Of a DNA stretch of 62,542 bases, positions 41,239 through 50,583 are shown piece by piece. The notes under the pieces were generated by a model. That model was not told the origin of the DNA and did not search any database. It saw only the letters and a program-made list of their open reading frames with translations. Numbering within the stretch: position 1 is the first letter of the stretch; every line of letters begins with the position of its first letter. Origin of the DNA: Chryseobacterium sp. BGARF1. GTDB lineage: Bacteria > Bacteroidota > Bacteroidia > Flavobacteriales > Weeksellaceae. The position numbers and the translations under genes were made by a program. Location: contig NZ_LELA01000041.1 in NCBI RefSeq assembly GCF_001677955.1, forward strand, positions 1 to 62,542, in the 5' to 3' direction.

Positions 41239-42966
41239 TTACTTAACCTCTGTCACTTCCGTCTGCATGCCATTGGTTTTCAACAGATAAATATGTTTTT
41301 GTTTTAAAGAATCTAACATCTCAATTTGTGAAATATTTCTTTCACTTACTTTAAAATTTTCTACCGGAACAATTGTTGGAGACTGCACATCATTCGTTAC
41401 TTTTAACGGAAAAGAGGTTTTCCATTTAATATCATTATTGATATTTTTTATATTGAGTATCGTTCCGCTTCCACCAAGATTCTGAAAATATACAGATGCA
41501 TTATGATTACTGTAATCATTGCTATCAGAGCCTATCGAAACTTGTAAATAAGGGGTCACAAAATTGTAAACATTTTCAATTCCGTAGCGAATTCCCGGTT
41601 CGAAAAACTCTAATGTTCTCACCGGACGGTAAATTTCGTCCTGAGTTTTTGGGAAAATATTCACCAGATTATCTCTTCTGATAATAAATGTTTTTGCTGT
41701 ATCTTTCTGTTGATCATAAAGATATTTTGCCTGTGCAAAGCTGGATTCTGATAGAGATTCGCCAATAATTCTCTTGATCGTTATTTTGCTGCCTTCAATT
41801 TTTTCTATTTTAAAACCATAATTGTTTATGTTTCCGTAATAGCCAACATCATTCACTACAAAAAACTGATTCGTGTTTGGATTTTTAATTTCAGATTCCA
41901 AAAAGTTTAGTTTTTCAGACATTGTATTATTAAATTCAATACTGGCTTTATATTCAGTATAAAATCTTTTTCCGAAATACATTACCAAAAGATAAATTGC
42001 TAAAACCGGTAAAATCCACAATAATCTATTGGTTTTAAAACCTGTTCTTTTCTCTTTCACCACATACGTTTCAGAAAGCGAATCGTGCCATCCTCTTTTA
42101 GAGAAAAAAGAAAGTGCATCGAACGGTATATTTCTACATAAAGTCCTCAAAAATATTGTAGACGAATTGGGAGATTCTGCTTTAGAATTAACAACTCTGG
42201 ATTCCGTTAAAAACTTTCCGGGTGATGATCCAAAAAGAATCTCTGAAATTGGATAATAAATAAAAATGAATAAGAAAATAATGGTGTACAAAGACCATCT
42301 TCCTCTAAAAAATATCTGAAGCGTTTCATTTCCGTTCAAAATACCAGAATCTGCAAGCCAATATCCTAAACTTATAATCACAGGAATAGCAACTAAAGAC
42401 ATCACCGTCAAATCAACAACCCAATGAAAAAATCGCTGCCACTTTCCGGTATCGGTAACAATCGTTTTGTTCTCAGTTATTATTACGTCTATTTCTTTTC
42501 CGCTTTTAATCAATTTTAAAACTCGATAACTTACAAACAAAACGCCCATTAAAGCAAGATAACCGATGATTATAGAAAATATTTGCAGAGACGTTACATT
42601 CTGCCATTTTGTAAGAAAAAATTTATAAAATGTACTTTGTAAAAGCACAATAATAGCATTAAAAAAAATCACAGAAAATACAAAACCAATGAAACGTGTT
42701 TCTTTTCCTTTAGTTTTTATAAACTGCAACGAGCCAATGAACAGCAGCAGATAAAAGACAAAATTCCAAATATCAAGATGCTCAAATCGATTGGTGAAAT
42801 CTAGATTTAATGTGCTGAATGAAAATAAAATTCGAAAAATTTCAGGAATTGTATTAAACTGCGATGCTCCATTCCATACCCTGTAAAACGAATAAAAGCA
42901 ACTTAAAATACCAATGAGGGATATTGCCAGCGAACTGATGGCAATAAATCTGTAGTTTTTTTCCAT
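41239..42966 (-). CDS. RDD family membrane protein
   Basis: 575 aa. About four N-terminal transmembrane helices, then an RDD domain (about 170-310: WVVDLTVMSLVAIPV, IYYPISEILFGSSPGKFL and the FLRTLCRNIPFDALSFF segment), and a long C-terminal soluble part, likely periplasmic or cytoplasmic, rich in Asn/Lys. RDD proteins are membrane proteins with no settled function (some are Na+/H+ antiporters). The gene follows the nucleoid-associated protein gene by 31 bp; they may form one unit. Confidence 0.82.
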   Translation of the reverse strand: MEKNYRFIAISSLAISLIGILSCFYSFYRVWNGASQFNTIPEIFRILFSFSTLNLDFTNRFEHLDIWNFVFYLLLFIGSLQFIKTKGKETRFIGFVFSVIFFNAIIVLLQSTFYKFFLTKWQNVTSLQIFSIIIGYLALMGVLFVSYRVLKLIKSGKEIDVIITENKTIVTDTGKWQRFFHWVVDLTVMSLVAIPVIISLGYWLADSGILNGNETLQIFFRGRWSLYTIIFLFIFIYYPISEILFGSSPGKFLTESRVVNSKAESPNSSTIFLRTLCRNIPFDALSFFSKRGWHDSLSETYVVKEKRTGFKTNRLLWILPVLAIYLLVMYFGKRFYTEYKASIEFNNTMSEKLNFLESEIKNPNTNQFFVVNDVGYYGNINNYGFKIEKIEGSKITIKRIIGESLSESSFAQAKYLYDQQKDTAKTFIIRRDNLVNIFPKTQDEIYRPVRTLEFFEPGIRYGIENVYNFVTPYLQVSIGSDSNDYSNHNASVYFQNLGGSGTILNIKNINNDIKWKTSFPLKVTNDVQSPTIVPVENFKVSERNISQIEMLDSLKQKHIYLLKTNGMQTEVTEVK

Positions 42967-42997
42967 AAAATGATCGAAATTTATTGTAAACTAATCT

Positions 42998-44011
42998 CTA
43001 TACTTCTTTATCAAAATAAAGCATATAAAATTTCCCTTTCTCATCCTGCCCTTGCTCAAGCATTTTTCGATCTCCATGAATGTAGATATGAAAATTTTTA
43101 TCTAATTTAATAATACTTTTGAAATGTCGCTGCGTTTTTTTCACTGCCGCTTCACTGATCGGAAATTCTTCGGCAATATTGATCTGCATTTCCTGTTCGT
43201 AATCGGTTTTATAATTATTAAAACTTTCGATTACATGTTCGTCTTTTAAGACTTCAGCAGCAAATTCATCCAGTTTGAACTCTTCTTTTTCTTTAAAGAA
43301 ATTAATAGATTGGTTTAAAAAGTCAGCCTGATCCGCTTTTGAAACTTCAAATTCCTGCGGAAGCTGTTTCACGATAAAATCTTTGTAAACCATCAAAGCT
43401 TCCTGCGTATGAAAATACTCATCATCACGCTGTTTTACCTTCAAGAAATCCTCAAACCAGTAATACATATCTCCGTTTTTGTTGTTGTCAACCACGGAAA
43501 GTACATACCCACTTTCTTTATTGTTATTGTAGATCAATGCTGCTTTATCGATTTTTGACAGGCTGATTCCCTGATCTTTTTCAATTTCGAAAGACTCGTT
43601 TTTAGGGAATATCTTTAAGAAAGAATCTCTTTTTTCGGTTTTAAAAATCCCTATTTTATCTACTCTTTCATCGCTTTCTCTTTCGTCTTCAAAGAAAACG
43701 ATAAATAATTCTCCGCCCTGAACTCTCGGATTTTCTGCAGCTTCGAAAAGATGTTTTGCAATATTTTCTGCTTCCCAAAGGAACTTCGCTTTATCATCAA
43801 AAATTTCAGATACCGAACTGAAAACCGGATTGTTTACCAAATAAGAATCGCTGTAAAACTGGTAGGTTTCTTCAGTTTTAAAAGAGCCTAAAAAGTAATT
43901 TTCAAGCATTTCTACCGTGCCTTCATCCAATTGAAGTTCTTCCTGTGAAAGTATAAGTGATTCTCCGTTGATTTTATTTCCGACTCTGTGAACTACGATT
44001 TTTGTAAACAT
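42998..44011 (-). CDS. nucleoid-associated protein, NdpA/YejK family
   Basis: 337 aa, the length of the 37-kDa nucleoid-associated protein family (YejK/NdpA). Characteristic segments: the N-terminal VVHRVGNKINGE, YYWFEDFLKVKQRDDEYFHTQEAL and the C-terminal IYIHGDRKMLEQGQDEKGKFYMLYF. Binds the nucleoid or DNA-associated proteins. Cytoplasmic. First gene of a unit with the RDD protein. A TAnnTTTG box lies 20 bp upstream. Confidence 0.85.
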   Translation of the reverse strand: MFTKIVVHRVGNKINGESLILSQEELQLDEGTVEMLENYFLGSFKTEETYQFYSDSYLVNNPVFSSVSEIFDDKAKFLWEAENIAKHLFEAAENPRVQGGELFIVFFEDERESDERVDKIGIFKTEKRDSFLKIFPKNESFEIEKDQGISLSKIDKAALIYNNNKESGYVLSVVDNNKNGDMYYWFEDFLKVKQRDDEYFHTQEALMVYKDFIVKQLPQEFEVSKADQADFLNQSINFFKEKEEFKLDEFAAEVLKDEHVIESFNNYKTDYEQEMQINIAEEFPISEAAVKKTQRHFKSIIKLDKNFHIYIHGDRKMLEQGQDEKGKFYMLYFDKEV

Positions 44012-44498
44012 CTCTGATTTTTATGGATTGCAAATATATTTATTCTGAAAATTAAAATCGACTAATTGTATATTTATCTTTAATGAATATCCTTTAAATA
44101 GATATATTTAAAACGCAAAGATTTAATAAATGGATAAAGCTCTTTAAGGGGCAAAGATGGCAACAAAAATTGTGAAGATTACAAAAAAAAATGAAGATTT
44201 TAAATTTCTTAATTCTAAGAATTTAAAATTTGACTTTAAAAATTTTCATTATATCATTTAAATGTTTCATTACTAAACAATAAAAACCAGTATCAATTAA
44301 TCCAATTAAAATCAACGAATTACAATTTTAATCACTAAACAAAGAAATAAAAATTCACTAAAATAACTATTAACAATAGGCTTACCAAAAGATTTAAACT
44401 TAAAACAAAATTAACATGAAGAGTAGTTTTTTTAACATCTCGATAGAGCAATTGGTACACTTTTAGCTAATACAAGAATGTTTTGAAAAATATTTAAA
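44012..44498. other. 487-bp AT-rich intergenic stretch
   Basis: It holds the -7 box of the gene on the left (44031-44038), a CGCAAAG / GGCAAAGATGGCAACAAAA repeat-like tract (44114-44170) and a small palindrome TTCTTA-ATTC-TAAGAA (44206-44221). I see no open frame, RNA gene or promoter with a full consensus for the gene at 44499. Confidence 0.5.
44031..44038 (-). promoter_or_regulatory. -7 box of the nucleoid-associated protein gene
   Basis: The minus strand reads TATATTTG, a full -7 match 20 bp before the start. No TTG at the -33 distance. Confidence 0.45.
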
Positions 44499-44897
44499 AT
44501 GAAGAATATTGAGAAGAAAGTAATTAATGAAAATGGGGCAATTGAACATTTAAAAGTATTCTATCCTTCGTTACAAAAGGAAATCGTGCAACTTTCAGCA
44601 CAAGATAACTTTGCAGGAATTATTCAGACAACAGTAGATCACCTGAAAAACCTTTTACAGGAATCGAAAATTAACATTGTGAACCACAACATTAAAATGA
44701 TGGGCTGGATTTATAGAAACGGAACGCAAAACGTAAAACAGATTATTGAAAATCTTTTTGTAAGATCTTTCAAGAGTTTTAAAAAACAAACCGACACTCA
44801 TCAATGGGAAATGTTATATCAATACATGCCGGTAAGTTTTCAAAAGATCTATGTAAAACAGTCAAAAATGGACGAAATATTATTTAAGAGACACTAA
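44499..44897 (+). CDS. small helical protein, possibly DUF7674 family
   Basis: 132 aa, all-helical and rich in Lys, Gln and His, with no signal or membrane segment. The GWIYRNGTQNVKQIIENLFVRSFKSF segment and the repeated heptad-like Leu/Ile spacing suggest a helical bundle. I recall a DUF7674-type family of this length, but cannot confirm it. It has an AAAATG start, normal codon use and a strong terminator. Confidence 0.6.
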   Translation: MKNIEKKVINENGAIEHLKVFYPSLQKEIVQLSAQDNFAGIIQTTVDHLKNLLQESKINIVNHNIKMMGWIYRNGTQNVKQIIENLFVRSFKSFKKQTDTHQWEMLYQYMPVSFQKIYVKQSKMDEILFKRH

Positions 44898-44920
44898 ATC
44901 AATATTATATAATTACGAAA

Positions 44921-44950
44921 AAATCCCGGAGCAATTGCGCTTCGGGATTT
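44921..44950. terminator. bidirectional terminator between the 132-aa protein gene and susD
   Basis: AAATCCCG (44921-44928) pairs with CGGGATTT (44943-44950), extended by a second imperfect step GAGC/GCGC; T run TTCTTTTT follows. Convergent gene ends on either side. Confidence 0.82.
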
Positions 44951-45021
44951 TCTTTTTATATAAAGATAAAGCTGACTGATATTCATTTTCAAAAATATCA
45001 GTCAACTTTTTAAAACATCTT

Positions 45022-46518
45022 TTAAGGATTTTGATCGTATCCCGCAATCTGGATTTGAGATAAAGGAACTTGGTATAAATAATCGTTGGTTGTAATGGTA
45101 AAATTGTAGTTTAAAGCAGCTGCAGCCTGATTGATGACCGCCACTCCAGTATTCCAACGTACCAAATCATGCCAATAAATACCTTCTCCTGCAAACTCTA
45201 CTCTTCTTTCTTTACGAAGTGCCGTTGTGAAATCTGCTGCAGAAATTGATGTAGAAACAGCCGCAAGACCTGCTCTCTGACGAATTCTATTCAAATAAGG
45301 AACAGCTGTACTTGTACTTCCCTGAGTATTTAAAACTTCAGCATACATCAAAAGAACATCTTCGTAACGGATGATCGGGAAATTAATTGGCCAATCGTAA
45401 CGGTTGGTGATCACTTTTCCGGGCTCACGGAATTTAATGAAATAATTGGCATTGTCTACCAATCCGTTTTGTGCGATGAACTGGGTTTTAACCGTTACCG
45501 CTTTTCTTAAATCTCCCGCTTCATAAGAATTAATCAAAGATTGAGAAACTCCTAATTCACCTGAGGTAAATAAACTTCCCTGCGGATTATACAAAGGATC
45601 AGCGGTACCAAAATTTGGAGAAACATAGCTCGGCAAATAAGAACCTTGTGACAAACCTCCGCTTATATGCTGGATTTCGAAGATGTGATATTTGTTGTCA
45701 TTCGTACTTTTAAACAAATCTGCATAGTTCGGTGACCAGGTAACATACTGACCTTCCCCCTGAATGACAGCAAACAAATGATCTTTTGCTTTTGCAACGT
45801 AAGAACTGTTATTTAAAGGATAACCCGATCCTGTAAGATAAATTCTACCTAACATTGCGTGAGCTGCAGACTTGGTAATCCTTCCTTTATTAGCTGCATC
45901 ATGTATATTTTTCAATCCTGCTACAGAAGCCTCAAGTTCTGAAGTAACGAAGTTATAAAGTGTTGCTAGATCTGTTCTTGGTATTGCAGCCGCTTCAGTA
46001 GGACTCACGGGTTTTTCGATTAAAGGAACTTTCCCAAAAGAACGCATCAATTCAAAATAAGCATACGCTCTTAAGAAACGGGTTTCTGAACGGTATTGTT
46101 CTTTTGTTGCTTCGCTTGCAAAAGGAACATTATCAATTCTTACTAAAATATTATTGGCATACGTGATCATTTGATAGGCATCTTCCCAAAGAACTTCCAT
46201 CTCTTCTGTGGTAGAATTGTCTTGAAAACGATTGATCGCGTAATAATCTCTGTTTCCGTTTTGTGAAAGTGCGGTATAATTATTAGAACGAACTTCTGAT
46301 GCTAATAAGTAAAAATTCACATCATAGCCACCTCTCGAAGAAGCATTGATCATCGCCGAATACACTCCCGAAACGGCCTGCTGGATCTGTAATTCTGTAG
46401 TGTAAAAAGAGGTTTGGGTAATATTATTTTCAGGTTCAAGCATCAAATCTTCTCGGCTACAACTTATTGTTCCGAATGTTAATGCACCAAAAATCAATAC
46501 TTTTCCTAAATTTTTCAT
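45022..46518 (-). CDS. RagB/SusD family outer-membrane lipoprotein
   Basis: 498 aa. The lipoprotein signal ends in FGTISC (Cys20). TPR-like SusD fold: FLRAYAYFELMRSFGKVPLIEKPV, RITKSAAHAMLGRIYLTGSG, RYEDVLLMYAEVLN, FAGEGIYWHDLVRW and QNP at the end are the standard segments. It binds a nutrient at the cell surface and feeds the SusC partner. The gene follows susC by 10 bp. The frame runs 14 codons upstream to another ATG; the one used gives the lipoprotein signal. The nutrient cannot be told: no glycoside hydrolase or peptidase is nearby. Confidence 0.9.
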   Translation of the reverse strand: MKNLGKVLIFGALTFGTISCSREDLMLEPENNITQTSFYTTELQIQQAVSGVYSAMINASSRGGYDVNFYLLASEVRSNNYTALSQNGNRDYYAINRFQDNSTTEEMEVLWEDAYQMITYANNILVRIDNVPFASEATKEQYRSETRFLRAYAYFELMRSFGKVPLIEKPVSPTEAAAIPRTDLATLYNFVTSELEASVAGLKNIHDAANKGRITKSAAHAMLGRIYLTGSGYPLNNSSYVAKAKDHLFAVIQGEGQYVTWSPNYADLFKSTNDNKYHIFEIQHISGGLSQGSYLPSYVSPNFGTADPLYNPQGSLFTSGELGVSQSLINSYEAGDLRKAVTVKTQFIAQNGLVDNANYFIKFREPGKVITNRYDWPINFPIIRYEDVLLMYAEVLNTQGSTSTAVPYLNRIRQRAGLAAVSTSISAADFTTALRKERRVEFAGEGIYWHDLVRWNTGVAVINQAAAALNYNFTITTNDYLYQVPLSQIQIAGYDQNP

Positions 46519-46570
46519 ATTAAATGGTGATCTGGATATATTTATTGTAGTTGTCTTCATTGTAAAAATT

Positions 46571-49465
46571 TTAGAAATTAAAGTTTAGGCCCATCATATA
46601 CACTTTTGCATTAGGATATGCTCCGTAATCGGTACCGTCTGACTGTACAGATTCTGGGTTGTAACCACCGTAATAATGATCTTTTCTCCACACATTTTCT
46701 AAACTCACATAGAGTCTAAGGTTTGAGACCTTTAATTTGCTTACCAATTCCTGTGGGAAATTATATCCTAAAGTCACATTTTTAAGCTGAATATAAGTGG
46801 CATCATATAACCATCTTGTATCTAAAAGACCTCCTGTAGTACCATCTAATCTTGGGGTTTTACCGTCTCCAGGATCTGCATCAGAACGCCAACGGTTTGC
46901 CCAGTTCCCCATTACGTTGGTTGTGGTTCCCATTCCAGGGCGATCGATTGCACGACCTAACAAAGCGTAGCTATAACCTCCTTTCTGACCTTGAAAAAAT
47001 ACAGAAAGATCAAATCCTTTGTATGAAAATGTGTTGGTAAATCCCCAATAATAATCAGGAGTGGGACTACCGATGATATGACGGTCGTTTTCGTCAATTT
47101 TACCATCACCGTTAAAATCTCTGTACTTCACGTCTCCTGCAATGGCACCAGTTGTTTTCGCAACACCAGTATTATTGATATCTGCACTTGATAAAACCCC
47201 GATTGCTTCATAAAGATAAAAAGAGTTCAGTTCTTCACCGACCTGTATAACATTTGTTAAGTTACTAAAACCTGTATAAATAGGCTTGTTGTTATTCCCT
47301 AATTGCAATACTTTATTATTATTAAATGCAATATTGGCAGAAGTGTTCCACTTAAATTGACCTGTTAAATTTTTGGTGCTTAATTCAAATTCTAAACCTT
47401 TATTCTCCACAGATCCCACGTTTCCAATAATGCTTGGAAAACCAGTTGCTAAAAGTATAGGCTCTTGAAGAAGAAGAGCTTTGGTTTTTTTAGTATAATA
47501 ATCAACTGAGAGATCAATCCTGTTGAATAGTCCCAATTCAAAACCAAAATCTGATGATTGTGTTTTTTCCCAAGTTAAAATACGATTTTCAATGCTGTTT
47601 GGGACTAAACCGTTAGATAAATTGCCTCCAAATGAGTAATTCCCTCCTGCTAATGTTCCAAAAGACTTGTAATCACCAATGGCATTATTTCCGTTTTCTC
47701 CCCAACTGTAACGTAGTTTTAAGTTGCTTAACCAAGATTGGTTCTTTAAAAATTCTTCTTTGTCAACCTTCCAAGCTCCACCAAATGCGGCAAAAGTTCC
47801 GTAAAGATTATCCCAACCAAATCTGGAAGAACCATCTCTACGAATACTTGCAAATACCATATATTTCTTTTGATAATCGTAATTTACACGCCCAAACAAT
47901 GAAGTTAACATCCATTCTGAAGCAGTATATTCTGAATTTAACACAGAAGCCGATTGAGTAAAGTTAAATGTTTTCAAATCATCATTAGCAAAACCTTTGT
48001 TACGGTTGTATTGACTAGTCGTTCTGGAATTTTCTGCACTATATCCTGCAAGGGCGGCAATACTATGACTTCCGAAAGTCTTTTTATAGTTCAATAAAGC
48101 TTCTCCTAAATATCTGTTATAATTTACCGTTCTACGGCTTCCAATACTTACCTGCCCCGGAATATTGGTCACCAAATTGAAGGTTGGAATATAGCCGTTA
48201 TTGATGTTAAAATTATTAGTCGCCGCTCCTGAAATCTTAAAATTTAAATCTGGTAAAATGTCATAAGACATATACATACTAGATAACATTCTAAACTCGT
48301 TGGTGTTATTGGTTGTATTTTCTAAAGTACCAATCGGACTCACGGTAGAACCCGCCCATCTGTATCGTATATTATTCCAGAAGTTGGTATAAAGTCCCGC
48401 TCCTAATTCTGCGACCGGAACCATAGAAAGCATTTTGTGTGCTTCATTGTCTTTTCCGTCAACTGCAGCACCGTAGCTTTGTGAGTAACTTGGTCTTAGT
48501 GCAATTCCTGCTTTCCATTTACTTGAGATATTAACATCAACAACAGCACTTAAATTGAATCTATTAAAGCCAGTGTTTAAAGCCATACCTTCCTGATCAA
48601 AATAGGCTGCAGAAATTGCATATTTTACATTCGGGCTTCCTCCTCTTACCGACAATTGATAATTTTGGATAGCAGCCGGGCGATAAAAAGCATCCTGCCA
48701 ATCAATATTTGCCACCTGATTAGTTCCCCATCTCGGATCTAGCATATAGTTGATGTTGGCTAAATTGTAATCGATAGTATTGGGTAAATTAAAATATTTT
48801 GCTCTTACTTCATAACTGTCGGAAGCCGAATTACCAGGAGCTAAAACCACCCATCTTTTATTGATTGCTTCAGTCGCATAATCAATCCACTCTGAGCTGC
48901 TCATGATGTCTAGTTTTTTCTCGATGGTTTGTACTCCATAATATTGAGAAAATGTGAATGAAGGCTTTCCTGAAACTCCTTTTTTGGTGGTAACAATCAC
49001 AATACCATTAGAACCTCTAGACCCATACATCGCTGTAGATGCCGCATCTTTTAGCACTTCAATCGATTGCACATCGTCAGGAGAAATATTTCCCATGTCG
49101 TCGGCAACAATTCCGTCAATAACGTAAAGAGGTGAATTGCTTGCGGTGATAGAAGCAGTACCACGAACTCTGATTTCTAAAGGTTCTCCCGGTTTTCCTG
49201 TTGTAGAACGTGTTTTAACACCGGCAATCTGTCCCGTCAAGGCCTGATCTACTCTTGCAATAGGACGATCTTTGAAGCTTTCTGCACTTACTCGCCCTAC
49301 AGAACCTGTAACTTCACCTTTTTTCTGGGTACCGTAAGCGATTACGACCACTTCCTCAATATCCTTGGTTTTATTAGGTTTTGATTGTATAGTATCTTTT
49401 TCCTGTGCGAAGATAAAACCTGTGGTGCTTAACAAAATACCCAAAGTTACTATAGATTTCTTCAT
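46571..49465 (-). CDS. SusC/RagA family TonB-linked outer-membrane protein
   Basis: 964 aa, including signal peptide (1-20, FIFAQEKD). The TonB-box-like VVVIAYGTQKK follows at about 40-50, then the plug (DQALTGQIAGVKTRSTTGKPGEPLEIRVRGT, LYVIDGIVADD) and a 22-strand barrel ending YMMGLNFNF. It lacks the N-terminal carboxypeptidase-like DUF4480 domain that most SusC proteins have before the TonB box, so it is one of the shorter forms. Works with the SusD gene 10 bp downstream to import an unknown oligomer across the outer membrane. Confidence 0.9.
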   Translation of the reverse strand: MKKSIVTLGILLSTTGFIFAQEKDTIQSKPNKTKDIEEVVVIAYGTQKKGEVTGSVGRVSAESFKDRPIARVDQALTGQIAGVKTRSTTGKPGEPLEIRVRGTASITASNSPLYVIDGIVADDMGNISPDDVQSIEVLKDAASTAMYGSRGSNGIVIVTTKKGVSGKPSFTFSQYYGVQTIEKKLDIMSSSEWIDYATEAINKRWVVLAPGNSASDSYEVRAKYFNLPNTIDYNLANINYMLDPRWGTNQVANIDWQDAFYRPAAIQNYQLSVRGGSPNVKYAISAAYFDQEGMALNTGFNRFNLSAVVDVNISSKWKAGIALRPSYSQSYGAAVDGKDNEAHKMLSMVPVAELGAGLYTNFWNNIRYRWAGSTVSPIGTLENTTNNTNEFRMLSSMYMSYDILPDLNFKISGAATNNFNINNGYIPTFNLVTNIPGQVSIGSRRTVNYNRYLGEALLNYKKTFGSHSIAALAGYSAENSRTTSQYNRNKGFANDDLKTFNFTQSASVLNSEYTASEWMLTSLFGRVNYDYQKKYMVFASIRRDGSSRFGWDNLYGTFAAFGGAWKVDKEEFLKNQSWLSNLKLRYSWGENGNNAIGDYKSFGTLAGGNYSFGGNLSNGLVPNSIENRILTWEKTQSSDFGFELGLFNRIDLSVDYYTKKTKALLLQEPILLATGFPSIIGNVGSVENKGLEFELSTKNLTGQFKWNTSANIAFNNNKVLQLGNNNKPIYTGFSNLTNVIQVGEELNSFYLYEAIGVLSSADINNTGVAKTTGAIAGDVKYRDFNGDGKIDENDRHIIGSPTPDYYWGFTNTFSYKGFDLSVFFQGQKGGYSYALLGRAIDRPGMGTTTNVMGNWANRWRSDADPGDGKTPRLDGTTGGLLDTRWLYDATYIQLKNVTLGYNFPQELVSKLKVSNLRLYVSLENVWRKDHYYGGYNPESVQSDGTDYGAYPNAKVYMMGLNFNF

Positions 49466-49872
49466 TTTATGATTGATTATTAATTTTATACTTTCTCTTA
49501 AATTAAAACGTAAGAAAAGTTAAATCTGAAAGACATGATATTTCTCATATTTTTATTTTTATAAAAGTATACTTATCGAAAATTTCAGCTATCCTGCAGT
49601 TACCTGCCCAAATATCAAACGATAAAAACATCAAAAAATACCCGCTGTAAAAGTCTTTAAAGCTGAAAAACATCTTAAACTAAGAAAAAAACAGATAAGC
49701 GTAGACAAGTAATTCCCTACTTCTATAGTATACTCATTAAACCAAAAACCAGCGGTCTAAAATCAAAAAAAACATTTTACATTATTTAATTATTAATAAT
49801 ACAGATTCAGATTTTTGATACAATTTTTGCACGCAATACCAATATTGGCTTTGTTTTTGCCAAGCAAGATGT
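49466..49872. other. 407-bp intergenic stretch between susC and the receiver gene
   Basis: AT-rich. TTGGC (49845) and GCCAA (49859) form a short hairpin next to the receiver start. I find no full-consensus promoter on either strand and no open frame or RNA. Confidence 0.4.
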
Positions 49873-50229
49873 ATGAAAACAATTTTTATCGTAGAAGATG
49901 AGACGGGCATCAGAGATGCATTGCAACTACTCCTGTCATTCGAAAATTATGATGTACGTTCATTTGCCAACGTTGAAGCCTTCAGCAATAGAGATCAATC
50001 GGTTGTTCCGGATGTTTTTATATTAGATGTACGACTTCCTGATGGCTCAGGTACTGATTTATGCAATCAAATAAAAGAAAACGAAGCTACTTCAAAGATC
50101 CCGGTAATGATTATCAGTGCTCATGCAAAAGCCGAAAATGTGATCAATTCTTGCAATGCGGATGAATTTATTTCTAAACCCTTCGATATCGATGATGTAT
50201 TAGGGAAAATCGAAAAACTAACGGCTTAA
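49873..50229 (+). CDS. single-domain response regulator (CheY-like receiver)
   Basis: 118 aa, receiver domain only. The acidic pair is in VEDET (residues 7-9), the phosphorylated Asp in FILDVRLPDGSG (about 52), the Ser/Thr switch in IISAHAKA, and the Lys in FISKPFD (about 105). No DNA-binding or output domain, so it acts by protein binding or as a phosphotransfer step. It stands alone; no histidine kinase is adjacent. The phytochrome kinase at 38826-41033 lacks a receiver and could be a partner, but that is only a guess. Confidence 0.88.
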   Translation: MKTIFIVEDETGIRDALQLLLSFENYDVRSFANVEAFSNRDQSVVPDVFILDVRLPDGSGTDLCNQIKENEATSKIPVMIISAHAKAENVINSCNADEFISKPFDIDDVLGKIEKLTA

Positions 50230-50382
50230 TATTTTATCAATTATTATAAATAAAAGCACTCTGAAACATCTGTTTTAGGGTGTTTTGTTTTTAAAAAAGG
50301 GAAATTCAACAGTTAAAAAAAATGTGAAATTTTCATTTATCGCTTGTTTTGCTAACTTTTGTATAACTTAATTTCATCATAA

Positions 50383-50407
50383 GATCTTTTGTCGCTTTTG
50401 CGGTTTT
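50383..50407 (-). repeat. half MITE-like repeat, copy C
   Basis: GATCTTTTGTCGCTTTTGCG continuing into GTTTT matches the right end of copy B (53667-53686) at most positions, and the 40 bp before it (CTAACTTTTGTATAAC...) match the interior of copy B. The left end is missing or diverged. It lies directly in front of the TPP riboswitch. Confidence 0.5.
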
Positions 50408-50429
50408 AAAAAAAAATTCAATACTTTTG
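50398..50429 (+). promoter_or_regulatory. promoter of the thiamine operon
   Basis: TTG (50398-50400), 21 bp, TACTTTTG (50422-50429): full match. Transcription would begin near 50435, at the first base of the TPP riboswitch. The TTG lies within the end of repeat copy C. Confidence 0.65.
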
Positions 50430-50432
50430 TGT

Positions 50433-50512
50433 ACGCTTTAGGGGTATTCTGAAAAGAATTGAGAGAGTCCCTTTGAACCTGATACGGCTTACACCGACGT
50501 AGGGAAAAGCAA
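50433..50512 (+). promoter_or_regulatory. TPP (thiamine pyrophosphate) riboswitch
   Basis: THI-element: TTAGGGGTATTCTG (50438), GAGAGAGTCCCTTTGAACCTGA with ATACGG (50461-50488), and GACGTAGGGAAAAGC (50496-50510). GCTTT and AAAGC close P1. TPP binding should turn down the four thiamine genes that follow. After the aptamer, GTCATC (50516) pairs with GATGAC (50531) but no terminator T tract follows, so translational control is more likely. Confidence 0.93.
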
Positions 50513-50583
50513 TATGTCATCTTCTTAAATGATGACTGTTGTTCCGGATTTATCCTAAAGCTTTTATTGATAAAAATAGTAGA

